A DNA stretch of 64,000 nucleotides from Incurvaria masculella (lineage: Eukaryota > Arthropoda > Insecta > Lepidoptera > Incurvariidae), in NCBI GenBank assembly GCA_946894095.1, contig OX335647.2, forward strand, positions 17,750,001 through 17,814,000. The letters are read 5' to 3'. The notes under the pieces are model-generated. The model ran no database searches and had not been told where the DNA came from. It worked only from the letters and a program-made list of their open reading frames with translations. The position numbers and the translations under genes are program-made. Positions 10,363 through 21,756 of the stretch are shown here, piece by piece (position 1 is the stretch's first letter; the number at the start of each line of letters is the position of its first letter).

Positions 10363-10850
10363 CTAAAGATTAAAATATTCCTCCATCATCGGCGCAATTG
10401 GCAACGTGCCGATAACGGAGGCCGCGTTCCCCCGCTGAATGGCCAGGCTGATCTTCTGCCTAAGATAACTGGGCGCACGTTTGTCCCCAGACGCCTCAAT
10501 GAGCAATCTACCAAGCTCTTTTACTAGATTTTTGGCGTCTGGGCTCCAAACTCCAAGAGTCTCCACAGCAAAGGCGACGAACTCGTAGTTCGATTTTGCT
10601 GAACTGTATTTACTATGTTTTAAAAGTTCCGCCTTTGCTGCGGCATAGCCGGCCGCCCGAGAAGAGCCCTCCACGTGGCTCGGGGCTAACGTGTCTGCCC
10701 AGATCAAGGCTCTCCCCTGCTTCCATGGCAGAAGGGTGATGCCGTCCGGCCTCTTGCCATCGTCACGAAAGACTCCCAGCGGCTCGAGTCTGCTCGGAAT
10801 ATTGACGGAAGCAAGAGAGCGCCTGATGATTTGATTCAGTGTAAATATGA
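10363..10850 (-). pseudogene. LINE C-terminal domain, PD-(D/E)XK-like, 5' truncated
   Basis: The minus strand reads NQIIRRSLASVNIP, EPLGVFRDDGKRPDGITLLPW, ALIWADTLAPSH, FVAFAVETLGVWSPDAKNL, LGRLLIEASGDKRAPSYLRQ and AIQRGNAASVIGTL, ending at a stop near 10363. I recognise this as the conserved C-terminal block that follows the RT in a class of metazoan retroelements. The KRPD signature followed by a W(D) strand resembles a restriction-like endonuclease fold. That fold is inference. Compared with the family pattern as I recall it, about four residues are missing around IWADTL. The frame is otherwise intact for about 160 codons. The 5' end is truncated at the junction with the RT fragment at about 10846. 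The AT-rich sequence at 10110-10360 may be its 3' UTR. Confidence 0.6.
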
Positions 10851-12750
10851 GGACCTAAGAATTAGATGAATTTTTTAACAAAGGTAGTACGAGTCTTGGG
10901 AATAGGCCGGCGAAAATAGCGCACTGGTCTATGAGATTATGAGAGCTGTGTGATTATGATTGATGTATTGTGGAAGTACAGTATTGTCGCACTAATAAAC
11001 AGTTGTCGTACCCCAAGAAACCTACATTCGTTGTAAATGTCTTGAGTAGGGAAGCGGAACGGTTTTCGAAACATAACTTTGATTACTGCTCGTTGAGCAC
11101 GTTCAAGTTTGAGAAGAAAGGTTTTGTATGCTCCCCCCATGCAAGTGAGCAGTATTCCAGTTGCGATTAAACCAAGGCGTAGTAGACCGTGCTGAGCAAT
11201 TTCTGGTCGGCAACATCTCGTAGGCGCTTAGATGTAGATGTGGTTACGGATCCTGCCGACCTGGGCATCAAACTGTTGCATCCAGCACAGTCTACTATTT
11301 AAAATGACACCTAAATATTTGTACGACTCAACACACTCGAGTGCAGGACATGAGCAATTGGTATGACTTGTTTCACAAGTTGTGAAGTTTTTTAAGAAAG
11401 AGAGTTGCTGTCCACTGGCCTTAGTGATATTAAAGAAAATGTATTTGGAGTCGTTTAATGTTAAACGATTGTTTGTTAGACAATATGTTACCTGTGTTAG
11501 ACCCTTAAGGGAAATTTCTTTAACATCACTACAGGTGTCACCATAGAACACAAGTGCTGTATCGTCAGCAACAAAGGAGTTGATGTAGATCAGACAAAAC
11601 GTTGGGCCAAGCACACTACCTTGTGATACTCCAAAATCGTAATTTAAGAAGTCACTTTGTATATTGTTTAGACTGACACAATGTTTCCTGTTGTCAAGGT
11701 AAACCAGGCGAGTGGTGTGCCGCGTATGCCCATTGTTTACCCCCAATTGTTTATAAGTATTTTAGTTGAAATAGTGTCGAACGCTTTAGCGAGATCAAGA
11801 AAGACACCTATACATTTTTTTCCTCCGTCGAGTTTTGATACCACAGCATTTGTTAGCAAAAGTGACAGCGTTTTTTGTAGACCTATTTTGCCGAAAACCG
11901 AATTGGTTCTCTGATGACAGATGCTCCGTTTCTAGGAATTTGAGGAGCCGTTTGTTCATGACCTTTTCCAATAGTTTGGCCAATACACTGAGGAGCGAAA
12001 GGGGACGGTAGTTTGACACATCATCCTTTTTCCCTGATTTGTGTATTGGGCACACTTTGGCTATCTTGAATGCATCTGGTATGATTCCATTTTTGATGCT
12101 TAAGTTGAATAAGAAAGCAATAGTTTTTAGGGTTCCGTACCCAACGGGTGAAAACGGAACCCTATTACTAAGCCTCCGCTGTCCGTCCGTCCGTCTTTCA
12201 CAGGGCTGTATCTCATGACCCGTAATAGGTAGGCAGCTGAAATTTACAGAGTTTGTATTTATTTTGCCGATATAACAACAAATATGTAAAATTAAAAAAA
12301 AATAATTAAAGGGGGCCATACAAAAAAACCAGACGTTTTTGTTTTTAATCTTTTACGATGGTTTGGAACCCTTCGTGTGCGAGACCGACTCGCACTTGGC
12401 CTGTTTTTATGATTAGAGGTTTTTTTTTATTATGTTGGAGCTTATTCCATCAAGTCCCGGCGCACTGTTGGCTTTCAGTTCACTTATGAGTTTACTTATT
12501 TCTAGTGGGTCTGTTGGTTGAATAAATAATTAATTCTGATTTTCACTGTGATAATTGTGCAAGAGTTCCGTTTCTGTGTATCCAATTTTTTCTTACCTGT
12601 TTGCTACCTATTGAAGTAAAATATGTATTCACATGGTTGAGGGATTCAGTTGCACTGCTATGAGTAGTTAGTAGGTCAGTGATTTTTTTTCTTATTGTAT
12701 CGTATAATTTTTTTTCGTATTTTACTAACTTTTATAAAATCTAATGTCTG
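10846..12750 (-). pseudogene. LINE (Jockey/CR1-like) reverse transcriptase remnant
   Basis: Read on the minus strand in order: LNHVNTYFTSIG (about 12640); LKANSAPGLDGISSNIIKK (about 12480-12420); an ACGG repeat insertion; NGIIPDAFKIAKVCPIHK, NYRPLSLLSVLAKLLEK and ENQFGFRQNRST; YLDNRKHC; GVSQGSVLGP; FVADDTALVFYGD with the catalytic DD; ESYKYLGVILN; SQLEYCSLAWG; and LERAQRAVIKVMF. It ends near PKTRTTFVKKF. Frameshifts and stops are present, and the normal spacer between LIYIN and the ADD motif is shortened. The 5' end (endonuclease domain) is missing and the 3' end is cut at about 10846, where a different LINE follows. Confidence 0.8.
12125..12408 (-). repeat. ACGG-microsatellite dispersed repeat inside LINE RT
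   Basis: The reverse copy begins TTTTTAGGGTTCCGTACCC and ends GACTCGCACTTGGCCTG. The microsatellite is short (CCGT x3). It separates ISSNIIKKNL from TIAFLFNLSIKNG of the host RT. Removing it brings the two coding parts together with only small length differences, and the insertion lies in an A-rich run on the coding strand. Confidence 0.85.
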
Positions 12751-13450
12751 GCGTCTGTATGGATGTCCATCTGCCTGTAACAAGAAAAACAATCGCTTAC
12801 CTATCGTGTTTCTTTCCGGTGGGTATCGCACTTAATATCCAATACTTTCAATGTTTTTTACTATTCACTGCGGTTACGGTAACAGTTTACCTTTTTTAGT
12901 AATGTTAAGTTAAAACATACTGTTTGACTACGACAACGTTCTTCATAAACACTCATTGATCCATTTCACTATTGATCGCAGCTAAGAATAACCTGGGACC
13001 ACTCATCTTGGTAACTTAATGTCTTGGAAATAGCATAATCACTCTGGAAATCGTGACTGTGAATGTTTAGAAATCCATTGTGTGAGACTACATATCCATT
13101 CACGTAGACCCGTGGCCGTAACGACAGGCCCTTTCTTCGGTTTATGTCGCGCCTGCGCGTTGTAAATCTCACCACGATAATTTATGTCTTAAATTAAGGG
13201 CTTTACGAGCGCCATCTGCTGCGCGGGCGCATCAAACTGTCGCCGGAGCCGTCGTGAAATAGAGACGTCTCCTACGTTTCCAGATTATGACGACCATAAC
13301 TTGATAATCTTAATGTACTCTCGCCAGACTTATGCACGGGCCTCGTTGTCCGACATGTGGCTTACATTGCTTTACGGATTTTTAAATGACTTGCGTCATC
13401 TCTACATTTTTGTTGGCATTTATAGGATTTCATTCAACTACTTTTACTGG
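12751..13450. other. No gene seen
   Basis: Short frames only (longest 68 codons). A GC-rich patch at 13200-13260 contains GCGCCATCTGCTGCGCGGG. No recognised repeat. Confidence 0.5.
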
Positions 13451-13452
13451 TT

Positions 13453-13830
13453 GAGCAGGTCGTAGCTTAGAGGCGCGGGGACTGCCCTGGGGGTACCAGA
13501 AGTCTGGGTTCAATTCCGACATGCACCACTGTCTTTCTCTTTCCGAGTTCGATACTGCGAGCTGCTACATGGTTCGGAATCAACGTAAAACTGTAGGTCC
13601 CCTTCCCCTACTAGGTGGTAGGGTTTAACCCCGCCCGGGTTGATACCATCGCATTGGATGAAAATATGGTAGAAATTAAAAATTGTCCGTGTTTTCTATC
13701 CAGTTCAATGTTTATAAAGGGAAGGTCCTGGCATGTCACCTAATCCTTTGGGAATGTGGTGTATTGGGCTAATATCGTAACGGTAGTTTTGTGGTATTAG
13801 CCATCCATGTCAGGTTGCATAAAAAAAAAC
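13453..13830 (+). mobile_element. tRNA-derived SINE, near full length
   Basis: The head is GTCGTAGCTTAGAGGCGCGG (A box) with the B box GGTTCAATTCC near 13508. The full body follows: CACTGTCTTTCTCTTTCC, CCCTACTAGGTGGTAGGG, GTTGATACCATCGCATTGG, GTGTTTTCTATCCAGTTCAA, CCTTTGGGAATGTGGTGTA and TGGTATTAGCCATCCATG. It ends in an A9 tail at about 13821-13829. A short gap after CGATACTGCGAG has removed the GCATTTCGTCACG word. Confidence 0.88.
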
Positions 13831-15561
13831 CTCATTTTTCAATTGACATTGCTCTCTACTGAGTCGTTTCGAAATTTATCCGTCAGATTAACTCCGCAAA
13901 CTTTCCTCTAGGGAACGCATTTCTACTGTGAAGCAAGGACCCATTAATTAAATTTTAGGAGAATCTGAGTTTGGTTTCGAGAGTAGTTGGCGGAATTAGT
14001 AGACGCACTGTCCGCGAAAGATTTGTTTCCAGCTTTGCACTGTACTCATCAAGTCGTTCTTTTAACAACCTTGCTTTGCATTTGATTCTACATGGAAATC
14101 ATATTCATTGCATATATACTGAATAAATGAGAAATAAAATGGCAAACGCATAACTTCGATATCGAACCCATAGTGTACGACACCAGGGACCAGACGCTTT
14201 GTTGCCATTTGGCTTATTCATCCTTTATTTCTGACACGTTAAGTCTAAAACATGGACAAGAATGTGTCATCGTGTGCTTTGATGCATGAAACGCATTCGG
14301 TGGCCTGCTAACTAGCTAGTTCAAAATAGTCGGAGTTGCGTCACCGTTCAGCTCGGAACCCAGCTAATCAGTGGGCCCGGGCCGGCAGTGGCCTGCCGTG
14401 GCCTCCAGCCCGCTCCCGCACTAATGGCGCAATATAACATGCATTTCATTGGTCGCCTTTATCTGTCCATTTGCGATAATCGTGAGTCCGTTTACACGAA
14501 ACAGATAGAAATCGCCGCGGTCGCTATACGCTCGATCGACTTTCCACTTCCTGGAAGATCGACACTTCTGAGCGCGCAATAGATTACATAGACCGATAAG
14601 TTATCAGAAAATAGATCATTCCTGACAAATCCAATGAAGTAGGACACGAAAAAAACGAATACATTTAAACTAAAATCAATGTCACTAGCAAGACTGTTGA
14701 AATTACATTTCTGTTTTGCTTTAAATTTGACTTTCAGTCAAAAAGCTGTTTCCAAAAACTATGGAAGTTCTAAATCAAAGAAAGTATGGGTAGATTAGAC
14801 CATCCTTTGACCATTCATAATTGGTACAAATCATCCAAAAGTATTACCCAGATATTGTAACATTTTACACCAACGTGTTGTAGATTCCTATATAAAGATC
14901 ATACATAAAAATAGTTTCGAGCTAAAGTGCACACCCTACAAAGTGCAAACCGAGATACTAATTAAGATATAAGACGATATAATTTGTGGCGGCGCGGGCG
15001 CAGCAAAAACTGCACAAACAAAATGGCGACATTTGCATAGACAACCGTTTTAATTTACTAACTATCTGACCAGTGGATGCCGTTCAGATAATGTTCACTA
15101 TTTTTAGTAAACACACTGTTATTGAGCTTGCATTCATATCCATAGGTACTTAAGATAGTTTTTGATTAGGTTATATTCATTTATATCCATGACGTCACGC
15201 CGCCGCCGCCGTCCCGCCGTTTCCCGAAGTCTTGACAGAGATGAGACACATGCATCTCTTCGTTGATAATACTATGTATTTAAAATTCCTTTTGCTAGTA
15301 TGTGTGAATATGTTGTTAATAGTTTCGATAGATTTCATGTTGACAAAATTTTATTTAAGGAATAACGTGCTTACGTATTTTTGTCACTACTCTTTCCCGC
15401 ACTTCTTTCGCTTTGTCTACAGACTTACATTACTCTACTTTTAATTTTTCTTATTACCTCATCGTTCTGGTAATAGCACGGTTCTTAAACTTCCGCTCTG
15501 CCAAGCATTTTTTTTACATTAATTATCCCTAGAGAAAAAGTTGAAATGTATGTTTTTTTCC
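13831..15561. other. No gene seen
   Basis: Frames are short and unremarkable. GC-rich patches occur at 14340-14420 and 15190-15220 (GCCGCCGCCGCCGTCCCGCC). A weak inverted pair lies at 14120-14225 (AAAATGGCAAACG and GTTGCCATTTGGCTTATTCA). No recognisable family. Confidence 0.45.
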
Positions 15562-15829
15562 TTTTTAGGGTTCCGTACCCAAAGGGTGAAAACGGAACCC
15601 TATTACTAAGCCTCCGCAGTCCGTTCGTCCGTCCGTCTGTCACAGGGCTGTATCTCATGAACCGTAGTAGGTAGGCAGCTGAAATATTCACAGAGTGTGT
15701 ATTTATTTGCCGCTAAAAAAATAAAGGGGGGTCCCATATGAAAAAAGCAACATGATTTTTTTTTTGTTAAATCTTGTACGATGGTACGGAACCCTTCGTG
15801 TGCGAGTTCGACTCGTACTTGGCCGGTTT
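15562..15829 (-). repeat. ACGG-microsatellite dispersed repeat
   Basis: The reverse copy runs from TTTTTAGGGTTCCGTACCC to GACTCGTACTTGGCCGGTTT. The middle is shortened: the TTAATTTTAATTATT stretch is lost. The CCGT run is only four units, with one interruption. Confidence 0.85.
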
Positions 15830-16905
15830 GGCCGAGAAAAACATGGGTCGCTTGAATATAGGCTAACAAAGCACGAAGAAGCAGGAAAGAACTTCTGTGA
15901 GTTTGGTCAATCGTATTTGCACTAATATGCACCCTTACTCCATCTCTTGATCTCGGGTAACGTTGAAGTGGCAACTGCTAATAATGTATATAAAGACACA
16001 ACAATTAAACAGTTGTATATATGCAATTTCCCAGTCGATCCCATATTCAAAGAGTTTTATGCGCATTTTTAAGTCTGTCGTGAAGCACCAGAAAATCTAC
16101 GATTTGAAAATTTTTAGAAATCCATTCTTCGTCCATTGGCCAAGGTACAATTTTGCACGGCGACTGCTATGAAACTAAGGAAATCGTTTTCCGGGCCCTA
16201 ACGTTTCCCTACTCCTAAAAATGTTAAGATTTTAATTAAAAAAAATGACTTGAAAAACTTCACTTGTATGCTTCGATTTTTTTATAAATATCTCTATTTT
16301 TCAGTAAAAAAATCGAAGCGAAAGTTAAAACAGACAACTTTTTCCAATGTTTATTACCCAATACTTCCCAATCTAAAAGGTATATTAAAAAAAAAACATA
16401 CAGACGTAGATTTTGACGATCCAACCTCCAATCCATGAATCCAAATCCAACATTTTAAAAACCTAGTAAAACATTAGGAGCATGGAAACAGTTACCGCCC
16501 GTAGTATGGGGAATTGATAGTGTAACGACTCTCTTAACAAACGCGGAGCGACGTTCGCTCCACGGACGCCCGCCGGTCACATTGAACTAATTGATGTTAC
16601 TAGCTAGTAGCTGCTGCAGTCGTTTCGAAATTGAATTAACGAAGCGTAAACGCTGCTCAATGCTATAAGAGAAGAAGATTACATACAATTATGTGTATAC
16701 GGCGAGCTAAACACTGACTATCATGGCTGCAGTGGCGCCGACCGACGACATCGCGAAAATAAAATTAAAAGCGTAGCAGATAACCGCGAACGCAGATAGA
16801 TCTGGCCGTCCGTAAGCGTTCTCGCTAACTACTCCTCATACAGGGATTTATTTAGTTGGAATTCTCTGGAGAGATCTCGAACAAGCAGTCATTAGATAAA
16901 CTTAA
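15830..16905. other. No gene seen; one shared short repeat
   Basis: Frames do not exceed about 70 codons. At 16494-16545, CGCCCGTAGTATGGGGAATT and GTGTAACGACTCTCTT are the reverse complement of the sequence near 1850-1905. The rest is unassigned. Confidence 0.45.
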
Positions 16906-16906
16906 T

Positions 16907-17262
16907 TTTTTTATGTAACTGAACATGGGTGACTAATAAATGGCAAACCTGCTGTCATGATATTGGCCAGACACACCGCAATACCGAAGGAATTAGGTAC
17001 CATGCCGCGACCTTCCCTTTATTAGCACGGCTTTAAACTGGATAGAAAAGAACAATTTTTCATTGCCTTTTCTACAATCGTTTTCATTGCGATGGGAGCA
17101 ACCCGGCCGGCTTACTGAATACTCCCCTTAGTAGGGGAATACAGAACCTACAGTTGTATGTGGATTCCGCACCACGGAAAAAGCTCGCATGCGTGACGAA
17201 ATGCACCCATGACCTTATGAACTAGAAGACCCTGCGCCCTAAACTACGAGCCGTTACTCAGG
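16907..17262 (-). mobile_element. SINE, reverse orientation, diverged
   Basis: It carries the reverse-complement SINE words GTCATGATATTGGCC, CGAAGGAATTAGGTACC, CAATTTTTCATTGCC, CGATGGGAGCAACCCGG, CCTTAGTAGGGGAA and GCATGCGTGACGAAATGCAC. The tRNA-like end is CGCCCTAAACTACGAGCCG. Confidence 0.8.
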
Positions 17263-17633
17263 TATGTTCCTTTGACTTTATACTTGCGGCCTTCATGGAG
17301 ATCCTAGGAATATTGATTGAATGAATCATTGGGTTGACTTGATAAAATGTGACGTAGAATGTATCATTAGCAAGCGAGAACGGATGTTGAGGATGGGTCG
17401 ATCTTTTGTCCACCCACATCTCTATCGGTGCACATTATATGATGAGGAGATATCCCTAGATACTGTAGTAATTTATGTCCAGTTACCGAGCAGGTATCGG
17501 AACACATTGCAAGACATCTAACTAGTTAACACAATGTTGCTGGCCGGAGATCTCGATAGACGTCGAGCAAGCTCGCGTGCATACGGCTCGTCGGTTTTAC
17601 TCGTCCGTGTATCACCAAAAGCCCGCGAACTTA

Positions 17634-17806
17634 GGGCCGAGTGCACGAAAGGACAAAAAATCAAAATCAACGTCAACGTATGACTAAACACGATCCACAC
17701 AATCCGAAACTTTGGATGATCAGTATGGAAGGAACTCCATGCGGTTCACTAAAAGTGACGTGTTTGAACATTGATTAACTCGGCCGTCTCTTCGTGCAAT
17801 CGGGGC
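17634..17806 (-). mobile_element. PIF/Harbinger-like MITE, copy 1
   Basis: The termini GGGCCGAGTGCACGAA and TTCGTGCAATCGGGGC are inverted relatives (16 bp with three mismatches). Both are flanked by TTA (17631-17633 and 17807-17809), the 3 bp TWA duplication typical of PIF/Harbinger. The length is 173 bp, with about 14 bp extra relative to the other two copies. No coding capacity. Confidence 0.8.
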
Positions 17807-17809
17807 TTA

Positions 17810-19319
17810 GTCCATGGTTAGAGCTCAACGCTAACGCGACGCGGCCCGCGCCGCGTGTCCAAAATTGATACAGACATGTTTAAATATTTTAGATAGTTTT
17901 ATAATGGTTAACAGGGTTTATTTAATATATTCGTTTTAAAAGATCTGGAACCGTCGGCTCCCGTGATGCCAGTACCTCTTAAAGTAATTAATTTAATGGA
18001 GTTGCTTTAGACAACCAGCAGTGAAAGTTTAATTAATAATAATTTATCTAACTGTATCTGTTTGATACTATACTTTGGACCCACATTATCGTTTGGCGCT
18101 ACTGTACGTATCTAAGTTCGCAGGCCTAAATAACGTTATATGTATCAGGGGCTGTACGTTTTAATTACCCCAGAAGGCACAATCGATTCTCTGCTGAGTT
18201 ACAAATAATAGCTTATAGATATCTAACAATACAGCTTCAAGTCCCAACTGTTTCCAAAGCAAAGGCGATACATTCTTAATTAGCCTTGACAGCGACATAT
18301 CTGGCTACCCGAGAAGATGAAAATACTGAAGAACCAATACATGACTAGGGGATGGGATCTTGACATATGCAAACAATGTTCCGTCCTAACAAAAGTTCTC
18401 CCTCGCTTTCAGTATAGGAGTGGGATACTACCTGTCCTCTTGCCAAGGCGTTACAATCTAAATTCACATTCAGGTTGTATTTTTAATTTACCAAATAAAA
18501 ATACATAGAAAGCGTTCAGAAAATGCAGTGTATATGTAATATTAAAAACTATGTTCCATTCCACAAGTGCTTAATAACTCGTCTTAAAATGTGATTATAA
18601 AACCACGCCCGTTGGTTGCAAATTATGAGAAAAAACTAAAGTTAATAATATGCGCGTGTCTTTAGGTACCCACTTAAGATGTTGCGTATCGTGAAAAATA
18701 AATGTACGGCAAAAGGGAACCTCGGGAAGCGCTTGTTCAATCGAAATCATTTGCATCGTACAATGTTGCGAGAGAGTTGCATGAGGGATAAAATAAGAAA
18801 TTTATTAAACATATGAACGTAGATTGTTGTTTATTTATTGATATTATTTGAATAAAGAATACGAGGTCCCGAGTTAATAGTTTGTTATCTCTGTGAGTGT
18901 CGAGAAATGCGTCGCATGCAAGTTTCAAGAGTTTACAATGTAAAAGTATGAATATTATTTAATTAAATATTTTTCATTCTTATTTTAATACACTCTACAA
19001 CGTTGCTTGCTTTATGCTAAGTTTATGAATATCTATTTAACAAAAAAATTGTTAAATTAGAGCTAATATAAAATGAAAAATAAAAGGGATCCATTCGTAA
19101 AAAACTTTAAATTAGAAATAAAAATATGATTGAACAAAAAAACAAATATATTCATTCACAACAGGGAAGTTTGAAAAACACTCTTAAGCTTATAATATAT
19201 TATAATATTAATTTAACAAATTTAATTTTATCTTCTAATTTATTTCGGTAAAAGGTTGCGCGACAATGTCAAATTCATCCTTGCATAGATTGCATCGCGC
19301 ACACTTTCTGTATATTGGT
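17810..19319. other. No gene seen; AT-rich
   Basis: Many stops in all frames. The stretch 18950-19260 is extremely AT-rich (TTAATTTAACAAATTTAATT and similar). No repeat family was recognised. Confidence 0.5.
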
Positions 19320-19965
19320 GAATGGGGGGAACGGCATAACGTATAATATGCAGATCGTATAATGTCATATTTTAACAAAATTTTAAAACCATGCACAACG
19401 TATAATCGGCAGATCGTATAATCTTATACGTAGTGCATGAAGAAGTCCAAAAAATTAAATTACTTATTTCTCCATGCATTACGTATAATAGTCACAACGT
19501 ATAATGTTATGATCTTTATTTAACAAAAAAAGAAAACCATGCATATCATATAATCCTAAAATATTTCATACGATAAGCGCCCTTATCGATATAAGATTAA
19601 AGATTATACTCGCACGCGACTTTTCGACCGTCTCAATTAGCGTTGTAGCAAATTGTTACTCTTCAACAGATATCGATTCGTAGCAATTTCAGCCTTAAAT
19701 GTATCGTTGTTAGGGCGCTTTATGCAGTGCTTCTTGGCATATTATACGTTCTGCATGGTTTTCTTTTTTTGTGAATTCATGTTAGGAATATTATACGTTG
19801 TGACTATTATACGTTCTGCATGATGCAAAGAGTTTATTTTATTTTTAAACTCATGCACAACGTATAACATTATACGTTGTGACTATTATACGTTATGCAT
19901 GGTTTTAATTTTTTGGAAAAAAATAAGATTATACGTTGTGAATATTATACGTAGTGAATACGACT
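19320..19965. repeat. Foldback block of ACGTATAAT repeats
   Basis: The left half (19330-19560) carries ACGTATAAT or a one-base variant about seven times, mostly on the plus strand, often as CATGCACAACGTATAAT. The right half (19735-19960) carries the reverse, ATTATACGT, about eight times, often as ATTATACGTTGTGACTATT and ACGTTCTGCATGG. The two halves can pair over a centre of about 170 bp that lacks the word. No coding capacity. Confidence 0.65.
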
Positions 19966-20098
19966 CGGTGAATGTGGCCCAACGTTTGTTCGACTACGCT
20001 CAATAAAGAAAGGGTTTCGACCTATTAACCTACAGTTCAACCTGGGAACCATTATGTCTATTCGTTGCAATCGATAACATCGTTAATAATTTTATTAA

Positions 20099-20146
20099 TA
20101 AAAATACTATCACATTTACTAGTAATTAAAAGTAGGTAGAGTGGCG
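20099..20146 (+). repeat. 48 bp perfect direct repeat, copy 1
   Basis: It starts TAAAAATACTATCACATTTA and ends AAAGTAGGTAGAGTGGCG. An identical copy lies at 21979-22026, 1,880 bp downstream in the same orientation. The flanks on both sides differ immediately. Confidence 0.85.
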
Positions 20147-20289
20147 ATTGTTGACAAAACAACGTCACCAATAATCAATCACGCTTTCGGCCTGTGCTCC
20201 CATTTCCTAGGACCCATAGAGCTGTCACTGTAGCGCTGACCGTAAAACGTTATAACAATCTGGCGATCCGGTCCTAAGACGGCGGCGCA

Positions 20290-20580
20290 GCGCTTACTGC
20301 ATTGACGTGTATAATTAGCGGAGACAATCAATCGTTCTCCAATGCCAGGAAGAGCACGACCGTCGCCCGTCGCGCAACGCGACGCGTGCTGCGCGCGGGC
20401 GCTGTCGACGCCGCGCCCGCGCCGCTCGCCGCCATTGCGAGAATACAGGTTATGTTGGGTTATGTGCGTGCGTACGGCGGAGCGCGGGCCCACGGCTTCA
20501 ATTTGGGACGCCCTCGCGGTTCAAGGCCAGGTCGTGCGACAATGCACGCCGCGGCGAGCCGTGGCCTCACCACCGAAGTT
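20290..20580. other. CpG-rich patch, no gene assigned
   Basis: It is dense in CGCG (CGTCGCGCAACGCGACGCG, then GACGCCGCGCCCGCGCCGC). Overlapping frames of about 80-110 codons are open on both strands, which is expected from the low stop density at high GC. It could be a promoter or 5' UTR, but I see no TATA-Inr pair or splice donor to support that. Confidence 0.35.
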
Positions 20581-20708
20581 TTGATCGGAGGGCCACGTAA
20601 AAACCATAACACCCATTTTCCGAAAAAATATTCTCATTGACATGACCGAAGTGAAAAAGTGTATTTCGATTAATTAACACCATATTATAATATATATAGG
20701 ATTACATC

Positions 20709-20935
20709 CAGTAGCTCAACTCCATACAAATTCCCGATTACGTGCACCTGTACAGGCACATTTCAATTGTATGGGTTCTAAGCTAGTTTCGCGGTGCTGA
20801 ACTGTCGCGAATGGTTCTTCGAGATCATCTTTTTTAAAATAGCAGATCCAGCAGTGCTCCGCCAATATTTAAGTGACAACCCCGACACTCGATGGAGGGA
20901 AGGTATTTTAAAAAATCGCCTGAGTTGAGCTACTG
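20709..20935. mobile_element. Small TIR element, 227 bp
   Basis: A perfect 14 bp inverted terminal pair: CAGTAGCTCAACTC at the left and GAGTTGAGCTACTG at the right. The interior is non-coding. No clear target duplication was read. Superfamily unknown. Confidence 0.55.
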
Positions 20936-21753
20936 CTGTGGCCCCGGTCGTGCAGCTATATATCTAACCATATCCTCCAAGCACAAACCACAGTTAATTT
21001 ATTTGTCCTTCCATAAATTTAAATACATTAATTTGTATAAAATCCCCACGGGGAGGTAAGATAAAGTATGAAACAGCCATATTTTGCCAATTTACAATAA
21101 CAGGGGACGCATTATAATGATATTATGAGTTACAAGCACTTCTAGCCCTAGCCGTATTTCTAAGTCTAGCTAAGTTATTGCAGCTAGTCGCATTCTGAAT
21201 GCGAGTGTCAGGTTGGCTGCAGATGTGCGCAGTTTTTCAACCATTCTCCTTTTACCACACACGAAGGGATTTTTACTTATGCTTCTGAGTAATGTTTTGA
21301 TGATGATGAACACGGCAGTTCTAGCACTACTTGCTTACCAATGTTATATTAGAACTACACGTTTGTGTAGACGTGTGTATAGACTTCTGATCTATGATCA
21401 CTGGAATGTCATCGATTTAATAATCTCCCTTGAATTCGAATTAGTAGATATCTACTGCATGCATTGTTCTAAGAGGATTTAAATGGCAGAATTTGGCAAT
21501 CGAAGAATTGTGTTCCCTTACAAAAACAAAATTATGTTCGATGCAGAGGTAATTACGTAACTCCTACAAAGCGTTCCAACACTCAAACCATAAAATTGAT
21601 AAGTATATGAAAATCATGCAATTAGTTGTATTTTTGTTCCTATCAATGATTTCTGGTTCAATGGACCCAATTCGCCAATTTCGAGTTAAAAATAACTAAA
21701 ACATCATCACATCACATCATACAATTCTGACTCTCGAGCACCGATATTCGGTC
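20936..21753. other. No gene seen
   Basis: One frame of 89 codons (21213-21482) is open but has no recognisable domain. It has hydrophobic stretches that could arise by chance in AT-rich DNA. Otherwise unassigned. Confidence 0.4.
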
Positions 21754-21756
21754 TTA

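Noticed and set aside
13985..14020. GTTGGCGGAATTAGTAGACGCAC looks like the 5' half of a bacterial tRNA-Leu.
   Set aside because: Only about 20 bases match, with no anticodon arm, T arm or acceptor pairing downstream. Coincidence is more likely.
20179..20640. Overlapping 80-112 codon frames on both strands.
   Set aside because: They coincide with a CpG-rich patch where stop codons are rare. No recognisable domain, and both strands are open, so coding is not supported.
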